Shown here piece by piece: positions 1 through 9,110 of a DNA stretch of 64,000 bases. A model generated the notes under the pieces. That model did no database searches, was not told the DNA's origin, and saw only the letters and a program-made list of their open reading frames with translations. This stretch comes from CANHVK01 sp044232905 (lineage in GTDB: Bacteria > Bacteroidota > Bacteroidia > Flavobacteriales_D > Crocinitomicaceae), in contig JBIIKZ010000001.1 of NCBI GenBank assembly GCA_044232905.1, forward strand, positions 124,001 to 188,000, in the 5' to 3' direction. The position numbers and the translations under genes are program-made. The number at the start of each line of letters is the position of its first letter. Position 1 is the stretch's first letter.

Positions 1-604
1 TATGGACGAAGTGATTGCAACATTAAAAGCAGACGGACACACGGTTGAACCAGTATCTTTCCCTTATTTGGAGTACATGGTTCCAACGTATTACGTACTT
101 TCTACTGCGGAAGCATCTTCCAATCTTTCGCGATTTGATGGTGTGCATTATGGCTACCGTGCAAAAGATGCCGTAGGTGTGGAAGCAACCTATAAAAAAT
201 CACGTTCGGAAGGATTTGGACCGGAAGTAAAACGTAGAATCATGGCCGGTACTTTCGTACTATCGAATGAATTTTACGAAGCATATTATTCCAAAGGACA
301 AAAAGTTAGAAGGGTATTACAAAACAAAACCAAGGCTATTTTCGCTGATTTTGATTTTGTATTGACTCCTACTACACCTGCTACTGCTTTTGAATTGAAC
401 GCGGTAAATGATCCAATTCAAATGTATTTACAAGATATCTTTACCGTACATGCAAATTTGACTGGTAACCCAGCAATTTCATTACCTTATGGGAAAGGAA
501 ACGACGGAATGCCATTTGGGTTGCAATTAATGTCTGCTCCTTTTTCGGAGAAAGCATTATACGATTTTTCTGCTTACTTGGAAACTAAGTTTAAACTTAA
601 CTAA
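1..604 (+). CDS. gatA: Glutamyl-tRNA(Gln) amidotransferase subunit A, C-terminal part
   Basis: This is the C-terminal 200 residues of the amidase subunit of GatCAB, which converts Glu-tRNA(Gln) to Gln-tRNA(Gln) in the cytoplasm. The gene is cut by the window edge, so the ATG at position 2 is an internal methionine and the Lys-Ser-Ser catalytic part lies outside. Family-typical stretches are visible: GPEVKRRIMAGTFVLS, the helix carrying KGQKVRRVL, the strand FVLTPTTP, and the closing NPAISLPYG followed by MPFGLQLM. The stop codon is 6 nt upstream of the murein transglycosylase gene, so it probably opens or belongs to the operon that runs to about 5 kb. Identification is secure from sequence similarity by eye. 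Confidence 0.93.
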   Translation, partial: MDEVIATLKADGHTVEPVSFPYLEYMVPTYYVLSTAEASSNLSRFDGVHYGYRAKDAVGVEATYKKSRSEGFGPEVKRRIMAGTFVLSNEFYEAYYSKGQKVRRVLQNKTKAIFADFDFVLTPTTPATAFELNAVNDPIQMYLQDIFTVHANLTGNPAISLPYGKGNDGMPFGLQLMSAPFSEKALYDFSAYLETKFKLN

Positions 605-610
605 TAAAAG

Positions 611-2473
611 ATGAGAGGTCTTGTATTCATACTATGTTTGCTTGGCATACAAATGACCTCTTTTTCTCAAACGAGAACTCCTAAACCGACGGTAAAACAT
701 CCGATGGATAGTGAAGCATATCTGAAAATGCTTGACGAAACATTGATGGACTACTATTCCAGTGTCGCTAACGATAAAAAAGTAGATTCACTAATCGATG
801 CATTGGAAATGGAATCGGATAATATTGGAGATATTTCAGACGATGAATATTGCATAAGATTGGAAAAAATTAATGCATTATCCCCTTTTCATCTAGACTG
901 TAACGATATTACCTTAGGCATGATCAAATTCTTCGTAAAAAATAGAAGAGGATTTGCGAAAATTGTATTGGGTAGATCTAAACTGTACTTTGATTTATAC
1001 GAACAAACATTGGCAAAATACGATATGCCAATCGAGTTAAAATACTTATCCGTTATTGAAAGTGGACTTCGTCCGCAAGTAAAATCGCCTGCTGGAGCAC
1101 TAGGATTGTGGCAATTCATGTATGGAACAGGAAAAATGTATGGACTTACAGAAAACTCCTACATTGATGATCGTATGGATCCGGTAAAAGCTACCGAAGC
1201 TGCTTGTAAATTCTTGAACAAATTATATGGTATCTATGGCGACTGGAACTTAGCTTTAGCAGCATATAATGCAGGACCAGGAAATGTAAATAAAGCAATT
1301 CGTAGATCTGGCGGAAAAAGAACGTATTGGGAAGTTCGTCCATATTTACCACGAGAAACCCAAGGATATGTTCCAAATTTTATCGCTGCAGCATACTTAC
1401 TCACCTACCATAAAGAACATAATATTAAACCCGCTTCCGCAAAAAATACGTTTTATCAATTAGATACGATATGTTTATCGAAAGGTATCCACATGTCAAC
1501 GATTGAAAAATTAACTGCTTGGTCGGAAGATGAAGTTGCAGCATTAAATCCTATCTATAAAACGCGCTATATCCCTGGAACTGATCCAAAGCAATGCATA
1601 ACAGGTCCTTTTTCTGAAATCGGTAAATTAGTTTCGTTTGGGGATTCCTTGTATAACTTAGAAAAAAACATCTACGCTCCAAAACCAAAGCCAGTGGAAG
1701 TTGTAGATACCTCCAAACAAGTGTTAGATAGTAACGGAGTAGTGCTAAAAACTCCAGTTATAGCATCTCCTACTGTTTCCGATAAACCTACCACTATTTG
1801 GCATCGTGTTGCACGTGGGGAAACATTACATAGTATCTCAGTAAAATATGAAGTTACGATAGAAGAAGTCAAGAAATGGAATTATTTACGAAACAATACT
1901 GCGCCTTTAGGTAGAAATCTAAAAATAGTTAAATTTAGTAACCCTAAACCTACGATTGCCTCTACCCCAACAAATGTTGTTCCCGAGAAACCGATTGAAA
2001 TCGTAAAAACTACACCAAAACCAATTGAAAAAATAAAAGAAAAAGAAGTTGAAATTATTGAAACAAAACCGATAACGGAAGTACCCTCGAAACCCATTGT
2101 TTTTGATTCAGTAGTTACCATTTTTCATACGGTTGCGCGTAATGAATCTATCGAAACAATTGCAGAACGTTACAGCGTAACACTTGAAAATATCAAAACG
2201 TGGAACGGACTTACATCTTCTTGGGTAAATATCGACCAGAAATTAAAGATATTAATTAATGTCAAGTTATTCCAACCTGAACTAGGTGGTAAACAAAAAC
2301 CTGTAGAGCGTGTAAAACCAATCGAAAAAAAACGTTTTTATACCGTTAAACCTGGTGATATGTTTAACCATATCGCAGAGAACCACTCATTAACGCCAGA
2401 AGAACTTCACGAATTAAATCCAAAAACAGACCCGAACACAATTCGTGTAGGTGAAATTTTACGTGTGAAATAA
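611..2473 (+). CDS. Membrane-bound lytic murein transglycosylase (MltD-like) with LysM repeats
   Basis: A 620-residue exported protein that should cleave peptidoglycan glycan strands non-hydrolytically. Residues 1-20 form a signal peptide ending TSFSQ. The SLT (goose-lysozyme-like) domain covers about 130-270, with the catalytic glutamate at E150 in SVIESGLRP and the following SPAGALGLWQFM motif; AYNAGPGNV near 220 is also typical. Three LysM peptidoglycan-binding modules follow at about 395-440, 503-550 and 575-620, separated by Pro/Lys/Glu-rich linkers. There is no lipobox cysteine, so it may be periplasmic rather than lipid-anchored. It sits 6 nt after gatA and 6 nt before a glycosyltransferase, consistent with an envelope operon. 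Confidence 0.92.
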   Translation: MRGLVFILCLLGIQMTSFSQTRTPKPTVKHPMDSEAYLKMLDETLMDYYSSVANDKKVDSLIDALEMESDNIGDISDDEYCIRLEKINALSPFHLDCNDITLGMIKFFVKNRRGFAKIVLGRSKLYFDLYEQTLAKYDMPIELKYLSVIESGLRPQVKSPAGALGLWQFMYGTGKMYGLTENSYIDDRMDPVKATEAACKFLNKLYGIYGDWNLALAAYNAGPGNVNKAIRRSGGKRTYWEVRPYLPRETQGYVPNFIAAAYLLTYHKEHNIKPASAKNTFYQLDTICLSKGIHMSTIEKLTAWSEDEVAALNPIYKTRYIPGTDPKQCITGPFSEIGKLVSFGDSLYNLEKNIYAPKPKPVEVVDTSKQVLDSNGVVLKTPVIASPTVSDKPTTIWHRVARGETLHSISVKYEVTIEEVKKWNYLRNNTAPLGRNLKIVKFSNPKPTIASTPTNVVPEKPIEIVKTTPKPIEKIKEKEVEIIETKPITEVPSKPIVFDSVVTIFHTVARNESIETIAERYSVTLENIKTWNGLTSSWVNIDQKLKILINVKLFQPELGGKQKPVERVKPIEKKRFYTVKPGDMFNHIAENHSLTPEELHELNPKTDPNTIRVGEILRVK

Positions 2474-2479
2474 ATACCT

Positions 2480-3256
2480 ATGGCACCCATTTCTGCAGTC
2501 ATAATCACCTTCAATGAAGAACGTAACATTGAACGATGTTTATTATCCTTACAAGGTGTTGTGGAGGATATTGTAGTGGTTGATTCTTTTTCTTCAGACA
2601 AAACCGAAGAAATTTGTAAAAAATACAACGTTCATTTTGTACAACATGCTTTTGAAGGACATATCGAACAAAAAAATTGGGCTATTACCCAAGCAAAATT
2701 TCCACACATACTTTCCCTGGATGCAGATGAGGCATTGGATGAAAAACTCAAAAAATCCATATTAGCAACAAAAACCAACTGGAAATTCAATGGGTATACC
2801 ATGAATCGTCTGACTAACTATTGTGGATCTTGGGTGCATCATTGTGGATGGTATCCAGATACAAAATTACGCTTATGGGATTCCCGTTTAGGAAGTTGGG
2901 GTGGAGATAATCCACACGATAAATTTGAGTTAGAAAAAGAACATAATCAAACTAGTCACTTACAAGGAGATATTCTCCATTATAGTTACTACACCCTAGA
3001 AGACCATTATAAACAAGTCACGTATTTCACAGATATACTGGCAAAAGCACAATATCAAAAAGGGAAAAAAGCACCTATCGTAATTTTATACCTAAGTCCA
3101 ATTGTAAAATTTATCAAAGATTATTTTATAAAAAAAGGATTTTTAGATGGAAAAGTAGGATTTCAAATTTGTAGGATTTCTGCGTTTGCAACCTTTACGA
3201 AATATCGAAAACTTCGTAGTTTACATCAAACAAAAGGTGTATCTTTAAGTAAATGA
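2480..3256 (+). CDS. Family 2 glycosyltransferase (LPS core type, WaaE/KdtX-like)
   Basis: A 258-residue GT-A fold glycosyltransferase. The N-terminus ISAVIITFNEERNIERCL is the nucleotide-sugar binding start of GT2 enzymes, IVVVDSFSSDKT follows, and the metal-binding DxD is D81-A-D83 in SLDADEALD. The length and the short C-terminal helical region resemble the WaaE/KdtX group that adds a hexose to the LPS inner core; the exact sugar cannot be read from sequence. The stop overlaps the start of the next glycosyltransferase in an ATGA, indicating translational coupling and joint action on a cell-surface glycan. It has no membrane helix and would act at the inner face of the inner membrane. Confidence 0.88.
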   Translation: MAPISAVIITFNEERNIERCLLSLQGVVEDIVVVDSFSSDKTEEICKKYNVHFVQHAFEGHIEQKNWAITQAKFPHILSLDADEALDEKLKKSILATKTNWKFNGYTMNRLTNYCGSWVHHCGWYPDTKLRLWDSRLGSWGGDNPHDKFELEKEHNQTSHLQGDILHYSYYTLEDHYKQVTYFTDILAKAQYQKGKKAPIVILYLSPIVKFIKDYFIKKGFLDGKVGFQICRISAFATFTKYRKLRSLHQTKGVSLSK

Positions 3257-4275
3257 AAAACCTCGATATCCATAACAAAACGATTCTAATTAGTCGTACC
3301 GACAGTATTGGAGATGTTGTGCTTACATTGCCATGTTGTGTCTGGCTGAAACGTCAATTTCCAAATTGTAAAATCCTATTTTTAGGTAATACATATACTA
3401 AACCAATTCTTGAATGTCTACCAGAAATTGATGAGGTAATCGATTGGAAAGAAATCCAAACGTTACCACTGCAAGAACGCGTTCGATTTTTTAAAGAAAA
3501 AAATATAGATACGGCTATTCATGTTTTTCCGAATAAAGAAATTGCAAGTTTATTACGTAAAGCACAAATACCGCATCGTATCGGAACATCGCATCGCGTA
3601 TATCACTTAGTAACATGTAATATTCGTCCTAATTTTACACGAAAAAATTCTGAACTTCATGAATCTCAATTGAACTTTGAATTACTTCGAAATTTAGGTG
3701 TTACAAAAATTCCAAGTTTAGAGGTAAATACAGCATTCTTAAACGCTTTTAAAGCTCCAAATGTCGATTTACCGAATGAAATTTCATCGTTTATAGGTTC
3801 TGACAAAAAAACCATTTTGCTTCATCCAAAATCACAAGGCAGTGCGGTAGAATGGGGGGTTTCCAACTATGTCTCCTTAGCTAATTTATTGGTTGAACAA
3901 GGAATTCAAGTAATCTTTACTGGTACGGAAAAAGAAGGACAGCTGTTTCGTACTGAAATACCTAATCATCCTTTGGTTCTTGATTCTACAGGAAAATTAA
4001 CCTTAGAGCAATTAATTCGATTAATTGAAAAAGCAGATGGATTAGTTGCATGCTCTACCGGACCGTTGCATATTGCAGGAATTCTAGGTAAGACGACTGT
4101 TGGACTATTCTCTCCTAAAAAACCAATTCACCCCGGCAGATGGCGCGCTTTGGGACAAAAGGTTTCTATTTTAGTACACGATGAAAAATGTTCAACGTGT
4201 GCAAAAAAACAAGCCTGCGACTGCATAGAACACATTTCGGTACAACGTGTTTTCGAACAACTAGTAAATGCATAA
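3253..4275 (+). CDS. Family 9 glycosyltransferase (heptosyltransferase-like)
   Basis: A 340-residue GT-B enzyme of the ADP-heptose:LPS heptosyltransferase family. The N-terminal ISRTDSIGDVVLTLP is the GT9 acceptor-domain signature, and GPLHIAGILGKTTVGLFSP is the donor-domain signature. The C-terminus has a Cys cluster (EKCSTCAKKQACDC) as seen in other GT9 enzymes. Bacteroidota LPS often lacks standard heptoses, so the donor sugar is open. It overlaps the preceding GT2 gene by 4 nt and the following membrane protein gene by 8 nt. I infer that these three genes make or modify the LPS core. Confidence 0.88.
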   Translation: MKNLDIHNKTILISRTDSIGDVVLTLPCCVWLKRQFPNCKILFLGNTYTKPILECLPEIDEVIDWKEIQTLPLQERVRFFKEKNIDTAIHVFPNKEIASLLRKAQIPHRIGTSHRVYHLVTCNIRPNFTRKNSELHESQLNFELLRNLGVTKIPSLEVNTAFLNAFKAPNVDLPNEISSFIGSDKKTILLHPKSQGSAVEWGVSNYVSLANLLVEQGIQVIFTGTEKEGQLFRTEIPNHPLVLDSTGKLTLEQLIRLIEKADGLVACSTGPLHIAGILGKTTVGLFSPKKPIHPGRWRALGQKVSILVHDEKCSTCAKKQACDCIEHISVQRVFEQLVNA

Positions 4276-5023
4276 TTTCCCAAAGCACTGGCTCGTAGCA
4301 TTTGCAGGAGCCGCTTTAAGTATAGGAGTTTCTTCGCATTTTCATTATGGCAATATCCCAGCAAATGGAATTTTAACATTTCTAGGTATATTTCTCGTTT
4401 ACAACCATTACTTATTTACTGAAAAAAATAGACCAGTTTTCATAAAAATTGGAATGTTATTTATACTACTTATAACGGTTTTAATAGGATTACAGGTAGC
4501 TTCTGACATATTGTCGTTTTTAATTTTAGTCATTTCAGGTATCATTGGAATTATGTATTCTTTCAAAATTAATCCCACCTCTAACGCATTACGGGAAATC
4601 CCTTTTCTGAAAATTGGAATTGTTGTAATTGTATGGACATTTGTTTGTTGTATTTTCCCCTGGTTTAACTCCCGAGTAACAGGTCATTTCTCTCCTACTT
4701 TACTTCTTCATTTATTGTACATTTTTGCGATTGCATTAGCGTTTGATATTCGGGATGTTCACATAGATCCATCGAAATTAAAAACGATACCTCAAGTCAT
4801 CGGTGTAAAACCTGCAAAAGCGTTAGTAATTTCCGCGCTTATATCATTTTTTAGCGTAAGTAATTCTATTCCTATGATTCCAAGCCATAAAGATTTATTT
4901 ATCCTCGCTGTTTTTATACCAATAATCACTTTATTACTTCAAAAAGACATTCGTCCTAAGGTATACGGAATCTTATTAGAATCGTCCTTATTATTGTTGG
5001 GAATAAGCTACTTTAGTTTGTAA
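4268..5023 (+). CDS. UbiA-prenyltransferase-like membrane protein
   Basis: A 251-residue polytopic protein with about seven to eight hydrophobic segments. The motif AFDIRDVHIDPSKLKTIPQ (about 155-175) matches the second Asp-rich motif (DxxxD) of the UbiA superfamily, and the loop with LKT.PQ.IG is also typical. The first Asp-rich motif (NDxxDxxxD) that binds the prenyl-diphosphate magnesium is not evident; the corresponding region reads VYNHYLFTEKNR. It may therefore be a divergent or non-prenylating member. The start overlaps the end of the glycosyltransferase gene, and a new promoter-like -7 box begins just after its stop. Function is not assigned beyond the superfamily. Confidence 0.6.
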   Translation: MHNFPKHWLVAFAGAALSIGVSSHFHYGNIPANGILTFLGIFLVYNHYLFTEKNRPVFIKIGMLFILLITVLIGLQVASDILSFLILVISGIIGIMYSFKINPTSNALREIPFLKIGIVVIVWTFVCCIFPWFNSRVTGHFSPTLLLHLLYIFAIALAFDIRDVHIDPSKLKTIPQVIGVKPAKALVISALISFFSVSNSIPMIPSHKDLFILAVFIPIITLLLQKDIRPKVYGILLESSLLLLGISYFSL

Positions 5024-5030
5024 TTCTCTC

Positions 5031-5038
5031 TATATTTG
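5031..5038 (+). promoter_or_regulatory. -7 promoter box TATATTTG upstream of the gamma-carbonic anhydrase gene
   Basis: TATATTTG matches the Bacteroidota sigma-A -7 consensus TAnnTTTG exactly. It lies 41 nt upstream of the ATG at 5080 and on top of the in-frame GTG at 5038. This argues that the GTG is not the start and that the gene has its own promoter. No TTG (-33) element with normal spacing is visible. Confidence 0.55.
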
Positions 5039-5079
5039 TGTCAAACGTCGCTAAAGACACGTCACTCAAAACTCATTTT

Positions 5080-5592
5080 ATGGCTTTAATTAAAGAATGT
5101 AGAGGTTTCGCACCAACATATGGTGAAGATTGCTGGTTTGCTGAAAATGCAACTATTGTTGGAGATGTAAGCATGGGTGACCAATGTTCTGTATGGTATT
5201 CAGCTGTTGTTCGTGGCGATGTAAATTCGATTACATTCGGAAATAAGGTAAATATCCAAGATGGCGCTGTGATACACGCGACCTATGAAAAAACAAAAAC
5301 AACACTTGGTAACAATGTGTCTGTTGGCCACAATGCCTTAGTTCATGGGTGTACTGTAGAAGATAATGTATTGATTGGAATGGGAGCAATTGTTATGGAT
5401 AATTGTTATATCGAATCTAACTGTATCATAGCCGCTGGCGCAGTTTTATTGGAGGGAACACGTGTTGAAGCATGGAGTGTATATGCGGGAGTACCTGCTA
5501 AAAAAGTGAAGACTTTATCCCCTGAACTTTTCAAAGGAGAGGTACAACGAATTGCGGATAACTATGTGATGTACGCTGGGTGGTTTAAATAA
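5080..5592 (+). CDS. Gamma-carbonic anhydrase family protein (left-handed beta-helix)
   Basis: A 170-residue hexapeptide-repeat protein of the gamma-carbonic anhydrase/YrdA/PaaY group. Hexapeptide turns run from about 15 to 145 (for example ENATIVGDV, GDVNSITFGNKVNIQDGAVIH). The three zinc-ligand histidines are present in IHATYE and in VGHNALVHG. Family members form trimers with the metal between subunits; whether this one hydrates CO2 is not certain, since many homologues show no activity. I chose the ATG at 5080 because it gives the family-typical N-terminus and because the upstream GTG at 5038 lies in a -7 promoter box. Confidence 0.87.
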   Translation: MALIKECRGFAPTYGEDCWFAENATIVGDVSMGDQCSVWYSAVVRGDVNSITFGNKVNIQDGAVIHATYEKTKTTLGNNVSVGHNALVHGCTVEDNVLIGMGAIVMDNCYIESNCIIAAGAVLLEGTRVEAWSVYAGVPAKKVKTLSPELFKGEVQRIADNYVMYAGWFK

Positions 5593-5745
5593 TTGATTCT
5601 TAAATAATTGCTTTTTCATCGTTCAACTTCAAAATTAAACTCCTCATTTACTAATGTAAACTGCGGATTTAATTTTTTGTTTGCCTCGAAAAATCTAATT
5701 ATTAAAAGACTCAAAATAAATAATATATCAAAATAAGTTATTCAT

Positions 5746-6096
5746 GTGAAAGATATAACTACTAAACAAGATGTTAAACTTTTAGTTGATACTTTTTACG
5801 GACGCGTATTACAAGATAAAGATCTAGCGCCATTTTTCAAAAATTTAGATTTTAAAGCACACATGCCAAAGATGGTTCATTTTTGGTCGTTTGTACTGTT
5901 AGATGAACCTGGATATACTACAAACGTAACAGATAAACACATGCATATGCCTTTATCCAAAGAACATTTTGATCGTTGGGTAGAATTATTCCATAATGCT
6001 GTTAATGAACTATTTAATGGAGAAAAAGCAGAAATGGCTAAACAACGAGCTACGTTGATTGCTTGGACCATTCAGAATAAGACAGGTGTTAAATAA
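5746..6096 (+). CDS. Group III truncated haemoglobin
   Basis: A 116-residue 2-over-2 globin. The features of group III are visible: YGRVLQDKDLAPFF near the start, HFWSFVLLDEPGY in the middle, then HMHMPLSKEHFDRW, in which the H of KEHFDRW is the expected proximal haem ligand, and an ELFNGEKAEMAKQRA helix. Such proteins bind haem and handle oxygen or NO-type ligands in the cytoplasm. The start is GTG at 5746; the overlapping ATG at 5744 is followed at once by a stop. The 153 nt upstream are AT-rich with no other gene. The 3' end overlaps the converging LD-carboxypeptidase gene by 8 nt. Confidence 0.9.
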   Translation: MKDITTKQDVKLLVDTFYGRVLQDKDLAPFFKNLDFKAHMPKMVHFWSFVLLDEPGYTTNVTDKHMHMPLSKEHFDRWVELFHNAVNELFNGEKAEMAKQRATLIAWTIQNKTGVK

Positions 6097-6970
6097 ATAA
6101 AGAAACCGTTTCAGCAACTGTTAGTTTTACTTCTGCACCGATAATCAACGCGCGATTGTCGCTGATATGACCTGCAGGAAAATCAAATACTATTGGAATG
6201 GAACGATAGTTAAAATGTGTTAGTATCAATGCATAGATATCCTGACCAAATGGAACTGCTGTATCTTTTAAATCTGTCATTCCTCCTACAATTAATCCTT
6301 TGATTTTATCTAAAATTCCTGCTTTTGCAAACGCATAAAACATACGATCGATATGGTATAATTGTTCCGCCAGATCTTCGATAAATAAAATACAATCTGA
6401 GTAATCGATACAATCGTCCGTGCCAAGTAAACTGTATAGAATTGAAAGATTTCCACCAACTAATTTCCCGGTAACTTCCCCGTGTTTATTTTGCGGTTGT
6501 GCAGGGATTTTGTAGTGTAATTGTTTTCCTTCTAATGCATCAAACAAAGAGTCAATTGCTTGTGGTGTATTTTCCTTAAAATTCAACGGCATCGAAGCAT
6601 GAATGCTTGGTAACTCCAATTTTCCTATGTGTTGGTGAAGAACAGTAACATCTGAAAAACCAACCAACCATTTTGGATCACGAATAAACCCAGCCCATTG
6701 CAAATGATCTAAAATACGAACACAACCATACCCGCCACGCGCACAGATGATCGCTTTCACTTCGGGATTATCTAATGCATTTTGCAAATCCGAAGCGCGT
6801 TCTAAATCTGTTCCAGAAAAATAATTATGATTTCCCAAACAATGTTCTCCAATTTGAACACGATATCCACGTGATTCGAACAACGATTTTGCGAATATAA
6901 TATGTGTTTCTTCGATTGCTTTTGCTGGCGCAACAATGGCTATTAAATATCCAGGTTGAAGTGGTTTCAT
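6089..6970 (-). CDS. LD-carboxypeptidase (peptidase family S66)
   Basis: A 293-residue serine peptidase of the LdcA/MccF family, which removes the terminal D-Ala from murein tetrapeptides or cleaves related amide bonds during cell-wall recycling. The Ser-Glu-His triad can be placed at S106 (VGFSDVT), E198 (LFIEDLAE) and H268 (FPAGHISDN). ICARGGYGCVRIL near 75-87 is the conserved strand-loop before the nucleophile. There is no signal peptide, so it is cytoplasmic like LdcA. It starts 10 nt after the small FeoB-associated gene, so it is probably the last gene of the feo transcript, though the functions are not obviously linked. Confidence 0.9.
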   Translation of the reverse strand: MKPLQPGYLIAIVAPAKAIEETHIIFAKSLFESRGYRVQIGEHCLGNHNYFSGTDLERASDLQNALDNPEVKAIICARGGYGCVRILDHLQWAGFIRDPKWLVGFSDVTVLHQHIGKLELPSIHASMPLNFKENTPQAIDSLFDALEGKQLHYKIPAQPQNKHGEVTGKLVGGNLSILYSLLGTDDCIDYSDCILFIEDLAEQLYHIDRMFYAFAKAGILDKIKGLIVGGMTDLKDTAVPFGQDIYALILTHFNYRSIPIVFDFPAGHISDNRALIIGAEVKLTVAETVSLFI

Positions 6971-6980
6971 TATTTACAGT

Positions 6981-7112
6981 TTATTTTTGAGTTGTTTGAC
7001 CGAAAGAACAAGTCTCACAAGCGGTTGATTTTGGCTTGAACCAATGATAAACTTTTTTACCTAGATAAAAGGAAGCCAGAACGATAAATACTATAACAAG
7101 TAGTTCTTGCAT
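6981..7112 (-). CDS. FeoB-associated Cys-containing membrane protein
   Basis: A 43-residue protein with one N-terminal membrane helix (about residues 3-17), a basic stretch KKVYHWFKPKS, and a C-terminal CETC motif. This is the layout of the FeoB-associated Cys-rich proteins (FeoC-like/FeoB-P group) found next to feoB in many bacteria. The ATG overlaps the feoB stop codon as TAATG, so translation is coupled. I chose this start over longer in-frame versions, which would read into feoB and lack the N-terminal helix. The two cysteines may bind metal or a cofactor; its role in iron uptake is inferred from position and family. Confidence 0.8.
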   Translation of the reverse strand: MQELLVIVFIVLASFYLGKKVYHWFKPKSTACETCSFGQTTQK

Positions 7113-9067
7113 TACGAGAAAATTTGAAAAATAATCCAACTTGAAATATATGCTAGAACACCCATATACACCAATTGTATTATCGGCCATTTCCAACTTT
7201 TAGTTTCGCGTTTAACTACAGCAAATGTGGCCATACATTGCATTGCATAGACATAAAAAACCATGAGCGATAATCCACTTGCAAGCGTATATACTGGCTG
7301 GCCAAACGTATTTTTCTCTTGTTTCATTTTTTCCAACAAGGAACGTGTTTCCTCCCCATCCGCGTCCACACTATAAATTGTAGCCATTGAACCAACAAAA
7401 ACTTCACGTGCGGCAAAGGACGTAATTAATGAAATACCTATTTTCCAATCATAGCCCAATGGTTGAATTACCGGCTCAATTGTTTTACCTAAAATTCCGA
7501 TATATGAATTTTCGAATTTTAAAGCGTTTACCTGTTTTTCGTAAGCAGCCAATTGGACTGCATTCTTTTTTACCGGTTTTTCTATTTTTTGTACTGCACG
7601 CTGTATGCGTTCCGTTGGACCAAAAGTTCCTAATGCCCACAAAACAATCGAAATCGCTACGATAATCTTTCCTGCACCAACCAAAAACAATCGTGCTTTA
7701 TCAAAAACTGTAATACCAACGTTCTTCCACCGCGGTGATTTTAAATCTGGTAATTCTAACAATAATACACTCTCTTCCTTCGTTTTGATAAACATGCGTA
7801 AGACCATTGATACCATCAAAGCACTTATAATTCCTAAGGAATACAACGCAAAAAAGGTCAATCCTTGCAAATTCAAAAAACCAAATACCATACGATTAGG
7901 AATAACCAATGAAATTAGCAGTGTATAAACTGGAATACGCGCACTACAACTCATCAGTGGCGCGACTAGAATAGTAATCAAACGTTCTTTCCAATTGGAG
8001 ATTGTACGACTCGCCATGACACCAGGAATTGCACATGCTGCGCTTGATAATAAAGGCACAACACTTTTGCCATTCAAACCAAAAGGCCGCATGATTCGGT
8101 CCATAATAAACACCACGCGCGACATATAGCCCGTTTCTTCCAAAATACCGATGAAGAAAAATAACAATACGATTTGTGGCACGAAAATAATTACTCCACC
8201 AATTCCAGGAACAATACCGTTGGCAAGTAATTCAGTAAAGAGACCTGCTGGTAAAACGGCATGTAGATATGCACTTAAGCTTCCAAATAGTCCATCTATC
8301 AAATCCATTGGAAAAGATGCCAGGGTGAAAATGAGTTGGAAAAGTGCTAATAAAACAACTAAGAATATAGCATAACCCCAAATTGGATGAACGAATAATT
8401 TATCTAAACGGGTTACTTTGTGTCTGGTTTTTAACGAACTGTCTTGCACAACACAGGACTTAACTAATTCGTTTATTTCTTGGAACTTAATTTCTGTATC
8501 TTGTTGTTGTTCAATCACATCCGACATAGGAATTAATACTTTCGGAACATCATTTCGTGGATTAATACTTTTCTCTAAAATATCAATTAATTGTTTAACA
8601 CCTAATTTGATACGTGCATTTGTTACAATGGTATTCGCCTCCGGAAATTGCTCGCGGATTTTCTCAATAGCAATTTTTTTACCCTTACGAAATGCAATAT
8701 CCGACATATTTAAAACCAAAACTGTTGGAATTGCCAAAGCATACACCTGTTTAAAGAGTAATAAATTACGTTCTAGATTGGAAGAATCTACAATCACACA
8801 AACTGCATCTGGAAAATCAGGATGTCGAGGATTGGAAAGAATATCATACACCACCTCTTCGTCTTTAGATCGCGGGTAAATACTATAGGTTCCTGGTAAA
8901 TCAATAATTTCTATGGTACGATTTTGCAGTTTTAATTTACCGACTTTTTTGTCTACCGTAACTCCTGGGAAATTACCAACTTGCTGATTTAAACCGGTTA
9001 AAGCATTAAACAAGGAAGTTTTTCCCGTATTAGGGTTACCAACTAAAGCAATTTTGTTAACGTTCAT
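7112..9067 (-). CDS. feoB: Ferrous iron transporter B
   Basis: A 651-residue inner-membrane Fe(II) transporter with a cytoplasmic G-protein domain. The P-loop is G10-NPNTGKTS, followed by the switch GNFPGVTVDK, the G3 motif DLPGTYS and the G4-like LNMSD. The membrane half has two Gate-like segments; FFIGILEETGYMSRVVF and AACAIPGVMASRTI are classic FeoB stretches with the conserved cysteine. I chose the ATG at 9067, which places the P-loop near residue 10; the upstream extension has no similarity to the family. It follows feoA by 43 nt and overlaps the small Cys protein at its stop. I see no clear Fur box upstream of feoA. Confidence 0.95.
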   Translation of the reverse strand: MNVNKIALVGNPNTGKTSLFNALTGLNQQVGNFPGVTVDKKVGKLKLQNRTIEIIDLPGTYSIYPRSKDEEVVYDILSNPRHPDFPDAVCVIVDSSNLERNLLLFKQVYALAIPTVLVLNMSDIAFRKGKKIAIEKIREQFPEANTIVTNARIKLGVKQLIDILEKSINPRNDVPKVLIPMSDVIEQQQDTEIKFQEINELVKSCVVQDSSLKTRHKVTRLDKLFVHPIWGYAIFLVVLLALFQLIFTLASFPMDLIDGLFGSLSAYLHAVLPAGLFTELLANGIVPGIGGVIIFVPQIVLLFFFIGILEETGYMSRVVFIMDRIMRPFGLNGKSVVPLLSSAACAIPGVMASRTISNWKERLITILVAPLMSCSARIPVYTLLISLVIPNRMVFGFLNLQGLTFFALYSLGIISALMVSMVLRMFIKTKEESVLLLELPDLKSPRWKNVGITVFDKARLFLVGAGKIIVAISIVLWALGTFGPTERIQRAVQKIEKPVKKNAVQLAAYEKQVNALKFENSYIGILGKTIEPVIQPLGYDWKIGISLITSFAAREVFVGSMATIYSVDADGEETRSLLEKMKQEKNTFGQPVYTLASGLSLMVFYVYAMQCMATFAVVKRETKSWKWPIIQLVYMGVLAYISSWIIFQIFS

Positions 9068-9110
9068 CTTTTCTTGATTACAACAAAAATACAATAGTTT
9101 TAGAAAAACA

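Noticed and set aside
8418..8879. Plus-strand reading frame of 153 codons within feoB
   Set aside because: Antisense to a well-conserved part of feoB with no recognisable protein features.
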